Positions 63,242 through 64,000 of a DNA stretch of 64,000 bases are shown here, piece by piece; the first letter of the stretch is position 1; each line of letters begins with the position of its first letter. Source of the DNA: Rhodoblastus sp963713695 (GTDB lineage: Bacteria > Pseudomonadota > Alphaproteobacteria > Rhizobiales > Beijerinckiaceae). Made by a program: the position numbers and the translations under genes. The notes beneath the pieces were generated by a model that saw nothing but the letters and a program-made list of their open reading frames with translations, did not search any database and was not told the origin of the DNA. Location of the stretch: assembly GCA_963713695.1 (NCBI GenBank), contig CAVQMU010000002.1, positions 310,001 to 374,000 of the forward strand. Direction: 5' to 3'.

Positions 63242-63994
63242 TCACGGTCTGAAAGCGCCGGGTGGAATGTGGCCGGGCGCGACATAGGCGTGATACAGGG
63301 CGTCGAGTTGCGCCCAGAGCATGTTGCACTTGAAGCGCACGGCGTCGATGCAGGCTTCCTGCTCGGCGCGGCTTACGGCGCGGGTCTTGACATAATTGAG
63401 AGCAAATTCCGAATCGCGAGAGGCCTGCGACAGCCGGGTTCGGAAAAAGCCCAGCACATCCTCGCCGATGAAATCGTAATTTTCCAGCATGCCGGAAATG
63501 CGTTCGCGCTGGATTTTCGCGGCGAAAAGTTCGGTCAGCGAGGACGCCACGGCCACCGTCAGCGGCGGATCGAGAACGAAGCGGACATAGGCTTCCACGG
63601 CATAGCGCGTCGCCTGCAGCGCGCCGGCTTTCGAAACCACGTAGCGGCGATCGAGGCCAAGACCGTCGGTCAGGATCAGCCAGCGCTCGATGCCGCCGGG
63701 TTCGTCGCCATGGCCGTCCTGATCGTGCAGACGGTTGATCCAGGCGCGCCGCAATTCGCGACATCTGGCGCGACCCATCAGGGCGGCGTCCTTGCGTGGA
63801 ATGGCCTCCTGATAGCAATAGCGATTGAGCGCCCAGGCCTGGACCTGACCCTTGTTCAATTTGCCGCCGTGCAGCAATTGATGGAACGGATGCTTGTCGT
63901 GATAAAGCTCTTCAGCGACAGCGCGGATCGCGGCCTCGAATTCATCGGGCGGCAGGAGCGGAAGGTTGGCCAGTCGAATTCTTTCCTGTAGCAT
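63242..63994 (-). CDS. pqqC: Pyrroloquinoline-quinone synthase PqqC
   Basis: This encodes 250 aa, complete at both ends. PqqC catalyses the last ring closure and oxidation in PQQ synthesis with O2 and no metal. HPFHQLLHGGKLNKGQVQAW, NRYCYQEAIPRKDAALMGR, LDRRYVVSKAGALQATRYAV and MLWAQLDALYHAYV contain the conserved active-site His, Arg, Tyr and Lys residues. It precedes the ABC genes by about 47 bases, suggesting one operon. The other pqq genes should lie beyond the window edge. Confidence 0.97.
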   Translation of the reverse strand: MLQERIRLANLPLLPPDEFEAAIRAVAEELYHDKHPFHQLLHGGKLNKGQVQAWALNRYCYQEAIPRKDAALMGRARCRELRRAWINRLHDQDGHGDEPGGIERWLILTDGLGLDRRYVVSKAGALQATRYAVEAYVRFVLDPPLTVAVASSLTELFAAKIQRERISGMLENYDFIGEDVLGFFRTRLSQASRDSEFALNYVKTRAVSRAEQEACIDAVRFKCNMLWAQLDALYHAYVAPGHIPPGAFRP

Positions 63995-64000
63995 TGCGTC

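Overview
The window looks like chromosome from an alphaproteobacterial methylotroph of the Rhizobiales, most plausibly Beijerinckiaceae or Methylocystaceae; this is inferred from gene content. Pointers are pqqC beside a PQQ/lanthanide-type ABC transporter, a mesaconyl-CoA hydratase of the ethylmalonyl-CoA pathway, a hopanoid-methylase-like radical SAM protein, homospermidine synthase, osmoregulated periplasmic glucan synthesis, an sdhCDAB operon and Rhizobiales-type palindromic repeats.

Layout. 0-8 kb is a lower-GC accessory segment: the 3' part of a GH31 glycosidase, a PQQ-like beta-propeller exoprotein, a pair of small unknown genes, a transposase scar with hairpins, and a patatin phospholipase with a membrane anchor. 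8-20.8 kb is mostly core: aroE, aroQ, an MGS-amidohydrolase fusion, a broken hemerythrin-like gene, a sirtuin, a BLUF photosensor, a CYTH-CHAD protein, an HpnP-like radical SAM gene, a Fic/WD40/metal-ABC/His-rich cluster and a parvulin. 20.8-22 kb holds small AT-richer unknown genes. 22-24.7 kb is an operon of metallophosphoesterase, cytochrome c, ECF sigma factor and anti-sigma factor. 24.9-31 kb has argJ, mutT, a GNAT gene and a Type ISP restriction-modification gene carrying two in-frame palindromic elements. 31-38.8 kb has a parS-like site, sdhBADC, a serine-less esterase-like protein, mesaconyl-CoA hydratase, YggU and YggT families and tRNA-Ala(CGC). 39-44.3 kb has envelope proteins, cytidine deaminase, a divergent nucleoside phosphorylase and OpgG/D. 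44.3-48.3 kb is a polyamine module (long leader, ornithine decarboxylase, GNAT, homospermidine synthase). 48.5-58 kb has a flavin monooxygenase/hydrolase pair, a DUF1007-NicO metal transporter, YaiI, YceI, CBS-domain and two-component genes. 58.3-64 kb is a minus-strand run ending in pqqC: pqqC, substrate-binding protein, YVTN beta-propeller, ATPase, permease, then a quinone oxidoreductase.

Sequence quality matters here. Seven conserved genes are frameshifted, and almost every shift can be repaired by removing one extra base. About ten such insertions lie between 24.0 and 26.1 kb. This looks like consensus error rather than gene decay, so these genes are entered as frameshifted with their full repaired extents.
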